Positions 11,339-22,532 of a DNA stretch of 61,126 bases are shown here, in pieces; position 1 is the stretch's first letter, and each line of letters opens with the position of its first letter. This DNA comes from Ascoidea tarda (nom. inval.) (taxonomy: Eukaryota > Ascomycota > Saccharomycetes > Ascoideales > Ascoideaceae). The stretch is from positions 1 to 61,126 of the forward strand of contig JAKTTS010000025.1 in NCBI GenBank assembly GCA_030560485.1. The letters are read 5' to 3'. Under the pieces are notes generated by a model. It ran no database searches. It saw only the letters and a program-made list of their open reading frames with translations, and had not been told where the DNA came from. Position numbers and translations under genes: made by a program.

Positions 11339-14300
11339 GAATACCCAGTTCTAATTTATACTTATCATTTTGCTTTAATATAAATGTCTTTTATAAAAAT
11401 CAAAAACAATCCATAAATAAAATTTTAAATCAAATAAAAGATATTTTTATTTTATTAATTTTTTCTAATTTGTACTATTTAAAAAGCCAAGCTCACTATT
11501 TTACCTATTTAATTATTTTACTTTAACTTATTTCATTTTTATTTTATTTTTTCTTATCTATTTTGTTTTGTTTTGTACTATTTTCAAAAACACCTACTCA
11601 TTACTTATTCCCATCTACAAATACTGCTGCTAATAACTACACTTTATTTTACAATTGGTTTTGGATAAATTTGCTTGGTGATTATATTTTAAAGTCCGTT
11701 ATATCATTCCTTAATAAATAAAGAAAGAAAGAAAGAAGAAAAAAATAACACCTGCTACTGACCTTTATTAGTCACCAATATTTGGAATTGCTTCATCTCG
11801 TTTTTTTAATACTAGTTTTAACTCGTCTTTAACCGATACTCATCATTTATTTAGATTTCATTTTGTTCACTTCTCCCTACTATATTTTCGTCCTTTTACC
11901 TGCTGTTTATAGAGATTATTACTTTATGGTTTTTTTCTTTTTTTAACTTCATTTTCTTATTCATTTTCTTATTCATTTTCATTCAAAATAAATTTTTTTG
12001 TTTTGTCTCTATTTAATCTTAGATCTATCACCTATATTAACTATTCAATACAGCATTTCACTACAACAAACACACACAATTGTAAACCTCGCTGTAGTCG
12101 AGCCATTTCTCTTGTTGCTTGTTAAACTCCTTTTAAATATCACAAGCACTAATTCTATCTAAACCTGAATTGTCGAAGGGAGGTTCTGTTAAACAAAGAA
12201 TACCATTATCAAAAAAAGGACCCCAAACGCTAAAATAGGTCTCTTTCAATCTTTTTTGCACAGCCTGGGATGGCTTTCAATCTCAGTAAAAAGTTGGCTT
12301 AATTTTGTCTTTGAAGCATATCTGACTTATTGATAACAGCCATTCGACAATAAGCTAGTAGCTTGATATTTTTTGAATTTAATTGTTTATGACAGCAAAC
12401 TAAACTAATGGCTTGAGGAGTAAAGGCCTCTGTTGTCTAATTATAGTACACTATTGTTTTATAATCACAAATAGCAGATTTACTCACTTAAGTGATGCTA
12501 TTTTTGACTCTTCAATCTCTGCTTTGTTTTTTTAATAAGAGAATATAAGACGAATGACAATTTGTAATTTCTCGCAACAAAAACTATCTTTATAAACAAT
12601 ATATTAGAATTTCCAAAATGAATTAAGGTGCAAAATCTAGCAAGTCTGCTTTGGGTTTTGATGGCAAAAAACAACCATCATGAACATCAAAAGCATCATG
12701 AGCAATATTAAAATAATTTCAAATTGGATATTTCAATGATTTCAAATAAAAACAGCTCTTAGAATTTTGGCAATGTTAGTATCAACAGGTTCCAAATTAA
12801 TTTTGAAAATAATGCCTTCTTTGAGCAGTAACAACAGTGAAAATAAAATTTGAACACGATGAAGCAGAGTCATTAAATCACCCAACTCAAAGAGTGATAA
12901 AAAAGAAAAGAAGATATGTGTTATTTCAACAAAAATTTTGATAATGATGAATCGCAGCTCACGATTTTCCATTAGTGAACCACGATATATAATCTATGAT
13001 TCATAATCACAGATAAATGACATTGAAAACATTACCTGAAAGCAAGTGTGGAAAATCAGTCAGTTTTGATTGCTGAGATAAATAAATTGATAGCTTTTAG
13101 ATATTCTTTAAGTCTCTTAAATCTTTTTCAAACCTCATTTAGGTTTCTTAAGTTTTTATAATTTAGAGTAAAAAATCCAAGTTTAATAAATAGTGTAGGT
13201 TCTATTCATTTTTAGATTACGAAATTTCTCAATAGTTGTGATACTAAATAAACCTCAAGTAAGAGAATTGGACAGAAAGACAAGAATCAGTTTAAGTTTT
13301 TTTAAGCTGACTTGTAAATTGTTTTTGATATGCTCTGGCTTCGTTGCTATTGGCATCATTAAACCGCCAAAATTTGTTCAAACAATAAAGACACAGTAAG
13401 ATATTGTTTTGTGCTGGAAAAACTATAACCATTGACAAGAAAACTCAGTGCACAGTAACAATAAATCACAACTGTTTACCAGTGCATGAAGGCAGTCTGG
13501 TTGGACTAAACAAGCAAAGGAAACAATTATCGTATAGTGTTGTCAACGAATGTATTTAACAGGAGGTTGGCTTCAGCTTTAACCAACAACATTACACTCA
13601 GGTTGGTGGTCAGAGAGATGTTAAAATTGGAAACAAAGGCGATTTTTCTTGTTTTAAAGTTGATAGTTTTCAAGTTGAGGTTGGCTTTAGGAAGTAGCTT
13701 TTATCTAATGATATTGCGATTTACTGGCTTTGAGACTCAGGACCATAAAAAAAATGAAAAATATAAATATATGAAGAGAAATTGAATGCAGTCTAATTAT
13801 GGAACAATAGTCTTTGTTCTGATGTTAACAAACCTTCAAATTTGTATCCAACCCAACTTTCTTACTGAATAAACAATAATAATTTACATTTAATACTTTG
13901 AATTGTTTAATAATATTTGCTAATAATATTCAATTTCAATTAGCAAGCTGAACCGATATTATTTAGCAGAATAGCAGAATTACAAATATTGTTTTTAAAA
14001 AAATGAATTTTCAAGACAACAGTTGGATACTTTTCTATGAGCTGTGAGATTTTGTTCCAAGTTTTGTTTATAATTGACTAAAAACGATTGTTTTTGTATA
14101 CAGAAGAAATACAATAAAAAAAATTACATATTTTGGAGTTGTATTTCATTTGAATTTGTAATATTTAATTAATCTTGTTTGTTTCCTCTTTTTTTTCCCC
14201 TTATTTATTCATTCAAAATTGAGTCAATTATCACTAGCATAATAAAAAATACGATAAGCAAGATAGATAGCAAAACTAAATATAAATTGTGCAACCATAC

Positions 14301-16679
14301 ATTTAGCAGCTCCAGGAATTGAATAATGTGTTATTTTGAAACCCGAATCGACATGATTTTAACTTTATTTATAACTGTTGAAACGAATTTGGATGGGATG
14401 AATTGAAGCATTTTCATTTTAATCTTTCCAATAGTACTATAATCACAAATATCCCTACAATATTTCATTCATATTTACATGTCACAATAGAAAAGAGATA
14501 AAACTACATAACTACATCAATTCAAAGGTCAAAACTGAGACCATCTTGAGGGAATATTAATAGAAAACCAAAGAAAAACAGCTAAATGGAAAATTCCAAT
14601 ATTTTCAAGAATGTAGTGAACCTAGAGATCAAAAATCAAAAATAACAACATAAAGAAAACAATAGACCAAAAAACAAAAATAAAAAAGCTTTTTGTATTG
14701 CTCAAAAGAATGAATAATACCCAATAAATGCAGTTCTGAACACAAAAGATCTGCCAGAAGAGGGAAGCAGCAAATATATACTCTGAAGCTGATTTTGAAG
14801 CTATCTTCATTATCGAAATCGCATTTGCACTGCAAAAACTTCTGGATTGCACTAATCACTGGGTCCTATTTTTGATTTGATATTGGTATTGTTCTTATTT
14901 TTATTCTCGCTCTCGTTTTCGTTTATCTTTGTTTTTGGTTCAAGTCTTGAAGTTATACTCCCCTGAAAAAAGAAACCATCTGGGTTTCTGTAGCCATTTT
15001 TTTTTACCAATGCCAAAATTTTTCTGAAAGGTTATTCAAAAAATTCAATTGAGATTATAATTGATTCATAATTTCAGCATTTTACTAGTGGTTAAGGTGA
15101 AGTCTCAAATATGAATGTGTGACTAAAAGTAACTGAGCTGTTTTTGAAACATTGAGCATTATCAGGCTGAATCAACCAATTTCTTCCCTAACTTTGAAAG
15201 AGGCGCTGCTTCAAATATCACAAACATAAAATAATCAGTAATAATCAGCAATGATGATGAAAGCTCATTTTTTAAACCAAAAAAAGGCAAATACTAAAAT
15301 TAATTTTTTCAATCAAAAAGTTACCCAAAACCGCATCTTCCACTTGGATAAATTTGCGGTGGTATTCGAGTTGCTTCTGTTGCTTTTGCTGCTTTTGCTG
15401 ACGAAACACTAACAAAATGAGCCATTTTATTTTATTTCCCAGAACTCTTTTATTAGTTTTAATGAATTAAAAATAATTGAGCAAAAGAAACTTTTTGGTT
15501 GTCGATATTAATTGCTCAAACAAAAGTTGTTTTTGATATGGTGCTCATTCCAGTAGTAACGGATATTTTCAGTGCGTTTGTGGGCCAGTCTTTATGAAAT
15601 TAAAACAATTACTCAATGAAAAGGTAAATGATGAAATAAATTACATAATAATAGTCCTTATTTTTGCTTTTGAAACAGAAAAAAACAAATAAAAATAAAA
15701 AAACAAAATTCAAACCATATTTATTCATGAACATAGCTAGATATATTATAATGCCATATTTCTGTTTTTTGAACATACAAACAAGTGTCTAAAAATTTTG
15801 TGAACAGAAAACTTTAGAAGCTATGAATTAAATATATCTACATATTTAACATATAACAAATAAAACTCAGCAATTATAAGAGGAAACATTAAAAACAGAT
15901 ATTTTTTTACTCAACCCAACTCTATTTGAGTTGGGTAAAAGTAACCAGTTCTGTCAAGTTTCCCCTTTTGCTATTTGGTTTTTACAATTTATATTGCTGC
16001 ATTTTCTTGATTTGATTTAGAACTGAAAAGCTGAATATACTGTTCAATAATGATTCTGATTTATTGAAACCACGAAATATAATAAAACTGACAAAAGAAA
16101 TGAAAAAGAAGAAAGCAACAGGGAAAGATATAAAAGAAAAACAGCTGAGACTGTTCTCGTTGACAGATTTTTGAAACTTCAATTGTCTAACAATAAAAAG
16201 CCATAGAACAGCTGGTACCAAAGAGCCAAAAACCGGTGCTTCAACCATCTCCTTCACAGCGATAATCAAGCAGCAGAAACAGACACTTCCATGTTGGGTT
16301 TCTCATGTTGGGTCTTTCCTTATATCAAAGCGTCTTCCAAAAGTGCTGTCCTGATTGGAAAGGTCGACCACGTTTCTGGGGCATGCGCGTTTCGGCACCG
16401 TCGCTGCGGAAACAACTATTGATCCAGCTCTTTGGTTCTGTGGGAGCAGTTTTCGGTTCACCAATACTTTTTCTTTTTTTTGCAGTTTTTTTCACTTTTC
16501 TGTGTGCATCTCAGAGATTTCTATCAACAATAATGGTGTCGATGAGAATAGCATAGTCGTTTCTACTCAAACACAATCCACCTGTATATACTTTATTCGC
16601 CAAATTCTTTGTCGTTTCAATAGATCTTTACGATTCAAATATCCTTATTGTATCTTCTTTTGTCTATGACTCTTATAAA
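11339..16679. other. 5.3-kb intergenic region with no supported gene
   Basis: AT-rich DNA between the HMG-box gene and TAZ1. After a T-rich 3' zone (11339-12100) there are only short frames without recognisable content (for example near 12742-12972, 13537-13785, 14622-14859 and 15982-16269). A small GAAA microsatellite lies near 11723-11740. About 16300-16440 is richer in G+C and is probably the proximal promoter of TAZ1. I see no RNA gene or mobile element. A regulatory domain, a centromere or decayed sequence are all possible readings. Confidence 0.65.
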
Positions 16680-17954
16680 ATGACCTTTCCTTCTGTTTTG
16701 CAAAGAGGTGATGACTTTCTTAAACAATATCCCAGAAGAAATCGATGGTGGAATTATCTCAGTCAATTTACCTGTTTCACCATTATATCTGCCTCAAAAC
16801 TCTTTGTCTATACTGTATATAAACCCAAAATCCAGGGCTTGAACAATTTAACTGATGCTCTCAATAAAGCAAGGAGAGAAAACCGAGCTTTGCTAACTGT
16901 GATGAACCATATGTCTGTTGTTGACGATCCACTTCTTTGGGGCGTTTTACCTATGAAGTTTTATTTTGATATTGATAATGTCAGATGGGGATTGGGTGCA
17001 AGCAATGTTTGTTTTAAAAATCCCACATTGAATTATTTTTTCAGTTTTGGAAAAATTCTAAGTACTGAAAGATTTGGAGTTGGCCCATTCCAAGGTTCTG
17101 TCGATGCTGCCATAAGAATATTATCTCCAGATGATAGTGTACCTGAACCCTTTAATAAACAGGAAAATCTACCAATAAACAGAAAGAAAACCTCCTGGCT
17201 CCATATTTTTCCCGAAGGGTTTGTATTACAATTAGAACCTCCTCACCACAATTCAATGAGATATTTTAGATGGGGTATTTCAAGATTACTATTAGAATCC
17301 GTTAAACCACCAGTAATTTTACCTATATTTTCCACAGGTTTTGAAAAAATTGCTCCAGAAGATGCAGCAGAATCTGCAATTAAAAGATACTTGCCACGAA
17401 ATTTTAGGAATGAAATAAATATTGTAATTGGAAAGCCAATAGATGATTCGATAATCCTTAAATATCGTGAAAAATGGGAAAACTTGGTAGAAAATGAAGA
17501 AAAAAAATTAAATGCAAAATTAACTGACTTTACAGAAAACTTGAAAAATGGTGCAGAGGCTAAAGATTTAAGAAGTAATTTAGCTGCTTATGTTAGATCC
17601 TCTGTGTTGAACATTAGAGACACTTTTTATTTGCATTTACCTCAGGAAGACCAAAGAATGAAAGACCCAGGTTTTTGGAAAAGGTTCACATTATCTGAAG
17701 GTAAAAGCGATCCCGATATCATCTTTATAGGTAAAAATTGGGCTGTCAAAAGATTCCAAAAATTCCTACACGACGATTTTGATAAACAAGTCAAAGAAAA
17801 AGAAGTGCAGCTAACTAAAATCGATCTTGAAAAGGCTAAATTCGAATTAGAAAAAGCAAAAATTGAACTTGAAAACCAAGGTAGACAAAAAATAGAAGAA
17901 CTAAAAGAGAATTTTAATGAAACAACCAAGAATCATACAAATTCCAACCACTAA
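16680..17954 (+). CDS. TAZ1: Tafazzin, lyso-phosphatidylcholine/cardiolipin acyltransferase
   Basis: Mitochondrial transacylase that remodels cardiolipin by moving acyl chains from phospholipids to monolysocardiolipin, acting on the membranes that face the intermembrane space. The 424-residue product begins with the tafazzin segment RGDDFLKQYPRR and carries the acyltransferase HX4D motif in NHMSVVDDPLLWG (about residue 75), STERFGVGPFQGS (about 135) and HIFPEGFVLQ (about 176). Similarity to yeast Taz1 (381 residues) runs to the EGKSDPDI and NWAVKRFQKFL segments. Beyond that is an extra tail of about 50 residues, rich in Lys and Glu with repeated KAKIELE-type heptads, predicted to be a coiled coil. 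The ATG at 16680 aligns with the yeast start. In S. cerevisiae this gene is next to KAR3. Confidence 0.96.
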   Translation: MTFPSVLQRGDDFLKQYPRRNRWWNYLSQFTCFTIISASKLFVYTVYKPKIQGLNNLTDALNKARRENRALLTVMNHMSVVDDPLLWGVLPMKFYFDIDNVRWGLGASNVCFKNPTLNYFFSFGKILSTERFGVGPFQGSVDAAIRILSPDDSVPEPFNKQENLPINRKKTSWLHIFPEGFVLQLEPPHHNSMRYFRWGISRLLLESVKPPVILPIFSTGFEKIAPEDAAESAIKRYLPRNFRNEINIVIGKPIDDSIILKYREKWENLVENEEKKLNAKLTDFTENLKNGAEAKDLRSNLAAYVRSSVLNIRDTFYLHLPQEDQRMKDPGFWKRFTLSEGKSDPDIIFIGKNWAVKRFQKFLHDDFDKQVKEKEVQLTKIDLEKAKFELEKAKIELENQGRQKIEELKENFNETTKNHTNSNH

Positions 17955-18451
17955 AAGTCAACTTTTCATAATTACTAGTATAATTCTACTTTTATTTTAA
18001 TTTTAATGTTTATTTTTAAATTTAATTTTATTTTCACTTTCACTTTCACTTTCACTTTCACTTCTTGTTATTTCTCTTTCTGTAATTTTTTCTATAATTT
18101 GTTTGGGATCTCAAACAGGGTTTAATTACATCCACCAGTGCTTAAAATTACTCAACGTCTACCAAATAACAAGCTCAAACTTTTCCAATTGATATCAATC
18201 ATTGTCTCAACATTGACTATATCAGTATTTTACCAATCAATCCTCTGCTGTATTGCTTATTCCCCTGCAAAAACATAACCCTTGTAGGAGTGTTATTTGT
18301 ATTTTGCCAAAATCCACATGACAAAACCCTCTGTGCATGGGAGAAATGTACTTTTTAGAAGAAAACTGAAGAATAAATTGATATCTGATCCACAGCTGCC
18401 TTTGAATCCACAGCTGCCTTTGAATCCACAGCAGTTTCTAATAATCTTGCT
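17955..18451. other. TAZ1-AVO1 intergenic region with TTTCAC array
   Basis: 497 bp holding the TAZ1 3' end and the AVO1 promoter. A hexamer array (CTTTCA, about five copies) lies at 18031-18062. The 18-bp AVO1-proximal repeat is listed separately. Nothing else is recognisable. Confidence 0.6.
18389..18432 (+). repeat. 18-bp tandem repeat just upstream of AVO1
   Basis: TCCACAGCTGCCTTTGAA occurs at 18389-18406 and 18407-18424, then the first 8 bases again. Each unit contains the E-box-like palindrome CAGCTG. The array ends 20 bp before the AVO1 ATG, so it lies in the 5' leader or core promoter. Confidence 0.75.
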
Positions 18452-21400
18452 ATGGCTTTGCCTTTAGATACAAGCTATCTCATCAACAAATTTAGATCAT
18501 CCTACTTATCCACTATCGACGATGGGATATCGAAAAGAATCATAGAACCCTATCGCCAGGAAACAGAATACTCTCGACTAATCAACCAACAACCCCAGTT
18601 TCCCAACTACAACCCTTTCAGCAGCAATAACCAGTTTGAATCCAGCAGAAACCAGAACTATTTAAACAGTTATCTCCAAAACCAAGATTTCATCAACAAT
18701 ATCACAGATTTATCTGAGTCTCCTCCTATTCAATTCAATTTGTTTGAAGACACACGAGCAAAGCTAAATAAATTACGACGACAAAATCAAAATGAGCTGG
18801 ATTCCATATCGAGCAATGGTGATGATGATGCTGACTACAACCATCCATCATTGGCCATGAAAGACAACAGCAGCTTTAAATTCAACAGTCATGGATCTAA
18901 TGAATCATTATCTGGAAATCTTCATCTGCATAATGATTCTTCGACTGATCTTAATTCTTTAAATAAGCACACTATAACACCTCCAAACAATGACCACAAT
19001 ATCAATACAATAGCCAGTCAAAACAACAATTTAATAGGTATATCTAATCCTAAACACCAAAACGAAACAAACAACACATTAACATTGAAGGATTCATTAT
19101 ATACCATTCAGCAGCGTAATTCCAATAGTGATGTTGAAATTTCTTCTCTTGTCGACAACTCCAATAATACAATCATTGAGAATAACGCAGCAACTGCTCC
19201 CAATGCTACTCTTAATAACACTCTTAATATTTTTAATCTTAATAACAACAGCAGCAACAACAACAATACAAATACAAATACAAATACAAACAACGACAGC
19301 AAAAGTAGCAGCACTTCAGCTTCGGTTATTACAAACGCGAACAATCCAAATCAGATAACAAACAGATCCAGTCTCGGAAATTTGTTGGATAGTTTGACTC
19401 TACCAAAGGTCAGAAACAGTATATCGGTTTCAAATAATAGACAAAGAGAACAACCAACTATTGTAATCGGTAATACAGGAGGTGGAGGTTATAGGCAATC
19501 AATATCAAAATTATTCAATAGAACCTCTATAACAAATAATAGCAAAAATAGCGATGAAGATTCTAGTGATGAAGAGGATGAAATGAACCGTATTAATCAG
19601 CAAAATGATTCGACGGATCAATTGACTACAGAAGAGCAAAATTACGACGATAATAGCAGCATAAGTATTAGTTCATCCAAATTTGATTCTTCGGGCAATA
19701 ATTCTATCTTTGATAGTTCTGATGAAGATGATTTGATAGCTGATAATGGCAAGCGTCAAATGGAAAATAAAAATCAAGTTAAAAGTACTTCAGAGTTAAT
19801 CAGTGTTGATATATCAAGAATTGATTACAACAATAACAATACCAATATAACAAATGACAATATTGCAAAGACAAACAACTTGATTTCTAACGATGAGATT
19901 GTGAGTTTTTCGGATACCGATTCATTATTACTTGGGTCTAATTCCTCATTCATTGGCGATAGCTCTAGTTTTAATGATGATGATGACAACCTCAATAGTA
20001 TTGGAACCAACAACTTTCAATTACGACCCAGATCAAAAAGCAACATTAGCTATAAATCAGGCCTGCAAATAAAGTTTCCTAACCTGTCAAGAAATCGTAA
20101 TAATACAATTGGCGTAGTTAACCCTAGAAATAATTCAAAAAATTCAATGAAATTTAAGGTCAATAAATCTGATGCTAATATTAACGAAGTTCATAAAAAT
20201 GATTTAAAACTAAATCAAAATCATAGTAATCCACCATTTTTGAAATTTAAACAAACAACGCCGACAAAATTTCAACCCAAAGTTTCTTTGTTAACTGCTC
20301 TATTGAATGATAAGAAAACCAATAATGATGAATCTCCATTGGATATATTTGAAAAAGTTTCTGGCGAAAAGATCAAGAATAAAAGAAATGTTAATAAAAT
20401 AGAGGTTTACATTAAAGATTCTAAAAAGTTTTGTGAATCACCTATGAAATTAGTTATTTCAAAAGAAGCGAGAGTATTTGATTTAATTGGATTTGTATTG
20501 TTAAATTATATTAAAGCAGAGCTCAAAGAAAAATCCAATATGGATAAAAAATATATTAATCCTAACAAATGGTATTTACAAATTGTGGATGAAGGTGAGC
20601 CTTTTGATGAAGATTTCGGTATTTTAGATAGAAATTCGACAATTACTGCATATAGTACCGATGAAATTGGTTTATTTGAATATAGCGATGAAAAAGCCAA
20701 AGAAAATGAAAACATTACTCCCTTGCCTTATTCTCTAGATGGAGAAAAGAAGGATAAATCTGAAAGTTCAGATACTTCAAAAATTGGGTCTGTTTCCAAT
20801 GATGATGGAAATATTTCGAGATTATCAAATCTTCAAAGAAAAAGGGCCGAAAGCTCGGGCTCGATGTTATTTAGACAAACAAGTACGTCAAGTATACTAA
20901 CTAGAAGGCAATCTACTAGGACCAATGAAAGTTTCGAAAGCACAAGTTTAATCTCACAATCAAAACAGATAAAATTGAAAATTTATGTTTATCCTTCTGA
21001 CGAAATATTTTTTCCTTTATGGGTTTCACCAGATACGAAAGTAAAAGATGTTATAATCAAAGCCTGTGAATACAAAAAATTTAAAAGTGATAATTATCAT
21101 CTTAAGATTAAAGAGGAAAATCAAGTTTTAAATAGTGATGATGATATTCAAAGCTTAAACAATCAATTTGATCTCTTTTTGATGACCAAGACAATGAGTA
21201 AACATTTAGGACTAAAGAAGAGAAAGAGAAAGCTATCAAATCAATTACCCAAAAAATTAACAATTGCGGGTTTAACCAATCCAACAGATTCATTTAACTT
21301 TTTTCAGCCTAAAACATCTATTAACACGCCTTTGACTGGGAAGAAATCTCTTTTTTCCAATTCCTTTAAGAGCAAGTCGAAAAATTTAATAAACCATTAC

Positions 21401-21832
21401 ACAAATAGCAGTGGCAACAACAATAACAATAGTAATAAAAATAAAAATAAAAGACATTCTAATGTAATTGGGAACGAATCAGACTTTCAGTTGGAACGTT
21501 ATACTGTTTGGAGGAAGCAACCAATGGCATTTATTTACAAACATAAAAGAGTATTGGCAATAGATGGCGATTACATATATATATTGCCAGCAGATGATGC
21601 CTTTGGATACGATTCGACCATGACAAAGACTTCTAGCTTTCATATAAAGCAAATGAAGCTTGTTAAACAAGCAAGGAGAAATCCAATTAATTTTAAAATT
21701 GTTATAATAAAAGTCAATTCGAATGAATTGAAAAGGTATGATTTTGAAGCTTTGAGTATTAATCAGAGCTCAAAAATTGTCTCGAGATTAAATGGAGCAA
21801 AAGAAGCATATAGGATGAATAGTGGAGTATAG
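18452..21832 (+). CDS. AVO1: TORC2 subunit Avo1 (Sin1 family)
   Basis: Essential scaffold of TOR complex 2 at the plasma membrane; it recruits the Ypk/SGK-type substrate kinases for control of actin and sphingolipids. The 1126-residue product is close to the yeast length (1176). Visible parts are a conserved N-terminus (ALPLDTSYLINKFRSSYLST, followed by a KRIIEPY element), a long Asn/Ser-rich disordered middle, the CRIM domain at about 620-760 (VEVYIK-like start, KLVISKEARVFDLIGFVLLNYIK), a Ras-binding-like segment at about 845-920, and a C-terminal PH domain from about 1010 (LERYTVWRKQPMAFIYKHKR ... YIYILPAD). This domain order is specific to Sin1/Avo1. Acidic Ser/Asp clusters suggest heavy phosphorylation. 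The start is the ATG at 18452, after the 18-bp repeat. Confidence 0.93.
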   Translation: MALPLDTSYLINKFRSSYLSTIDDGISKRIIEPYRQETEYSRLINQQPQFPNYNPFSSNNQFESSRNQNYLNSYLQNQDFINNITDLSESPPIQFNLFEDTRAKLNKLRRQNQNELDSISSNGDDDADYNHPSLAMKDNSSFKFNSHGSNESLSGNLHLHNDSSTDLNSLNKHTITPPNNDHNINTIASQNNNLIGISNPKHQNETNNTLTLKDSLYTIQQRNSNSDVEISSLVDNSNNTIIENNAATAPNATLNNTLNIFNLNNNSSNNNNTNTNTNTNNDSKSSSTSASVITNANNPNQITNRSSLGNLLDSLTLPKVRNSISVSNNRQREQPTIVIGNTGGGGYRQSISKLFNRTSITNNSKNSDEDSSDEEDEMNRINQQNDSTDQLTTEEQNYDDNSSISISSSKFDSSGNNSIFDSSDEDDLIADNGKRQMENKNQVKSTSELISVDISRIDYNNNNTNITNDNIAKTNNLISNDEIVSFSDTDSLLLGSNSSFIGDSSSFNDDDDNLNSIGTNNFQLRPRSKSNISYKSGLQIKFPNLSRNRNNTIGVVNPRNNSKNSMKFKVNKSDANINEVHKNDLKLNQNHSNPPFLKFKQTTPTKFQPKVSLLTALLNDKKTNNDESPLDIFEKVSGEKIKNKRNVNKIEVYIKDSKKFCESPMKLVISKEARVFDLIGFVLLNYIKAELKEKSNMDKKYINPNKWYLQIVDEGEPFDEDFGILDRNSTITAYSTDEIGLFEYSDEKAKENENITPLPYSLDGEKKDKSESSDTSKIGSVSNDDGNISRLSNLQRKRAESSGSMLFRQTSTSSILTRRQSTRTNESFESTSLISQSKQIKLKIYVYPSDEIFFPLWVSPDTKVKDVIIKACEYKKFKSDNYHLKIKEENQVLNSDDDIQSLNNQFDLFLMTKTMSKHLGLKKRKRKLSNQLPKKLTIAGLTNPTDSFNFFQPKTSINTPLTGKKSLFSNSFKSKSKNLINHYTNSSGNNNNNSNKNKNKRHSNVIGNESDFQLERYTVWRKQPMAFIYKHKRVLAIDGDYIYILPADDAFGYDSTMTKTSSFHIKQMKLVKQARRNPINFKIVIIKVNSNELKRYDFEALSINQSSKIVSRLNGAKEAYRMNSGV

Positions 21833-22446
21833 ATTTCTGTATTTGGATATTTTGAATTTCGATTTTGAAGGTTTTCCTCTGCCATTTTCAGTTCTGCTTT
21901 AATTTAAACAAAAAGTGAACCAGATTATGAAACACTAAATCCAACAAAAAAAAGAAAATAACAGACTGTTTATCGTGTAGTAATTTTAGTTACAGTGTAT
22001 AAATTATTTGAAGATTGCAAATAATCACAAAGCCAATTCGAAAAATACAAAATAAAGTGCTTTGCTTTGAATAAAACCAGATGTTATAAATAACTGAAAA
22101 TTGATAGCATTTTATTTTCGTAATTTTATGGGGCTGTTTGAGCTGGGTGATTTGCACAGAAAGAGTCAAATGGCATGATTGTAGTTTGGCTTGATTCTGA
22201 TAACAGAGGTTTGTTTTCAGACCTAAACCTGTTGAGCTGAAAAATTAGTTTGAGAACAAAGGTTTTCTCTGAGTCAACAGTAGCAAAACAGACTAGTTTC
22301 AAAACAAAATCTACTGCGAAATACTTTGAATTATTGTGTTATTATTGTGCTACCATCAAAACAACATTCATACACAATAAAGACCTGCGGAATGTGCGTT
22401 CATAAAAAGAACTATACAAACCATAACAATTAAGGTTCCACTATCC
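21833..22446. other. AVO1 to tRNA-Trp intergenic region
   Basis: 614 bp of AT-rich DNA containing the AVO1 3' end and the 5' flank of tRNA-Trp. No further feature is visible. Confidence 0.5.
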
Positions 22447-22532
22447 GAAGCGGTGGCTCAATGGTAGAGCTTTCGACTCCAGTTCTCAGAGTAGTGATCG
22501 AAGGGCTGCAGGTTCAATTCCTGTCCGTTTCA
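22447..22532 (+). tRNA. tRNA-Trp (CCA) with 14-nt intron
   Basis: The cloverleaf is complete. The acceptor GAAGCGG pairs with CCGTTTC, the D stem is GCTC/GAGC, the anticodon stem is TTCGA/TCGAA, the anticodon CCA is at 22479-22481 and the T arm is GCAGG-TTCAATT-CCTGT. The mature part is nearly identical to S. cerevisiae tRNA-Trp. An intron of 14 nt (22483-22496) lies one base after the anticodon, at the usual position 37/38. A T5 Pol III terminator follows at 22534. Yeast tRNA-Trp genes are typically intron-bearing; this intron is short. Confidence 0.96.

Noticed and set aside
2447-16679. Transposon or retroelement remnant as the cause of the KAR3-TAZ1 expansion
   Set aside because: I saw no terminal repeats, target-site duplications, or recognisable transposase, integrase or polymerase segments on either strand.
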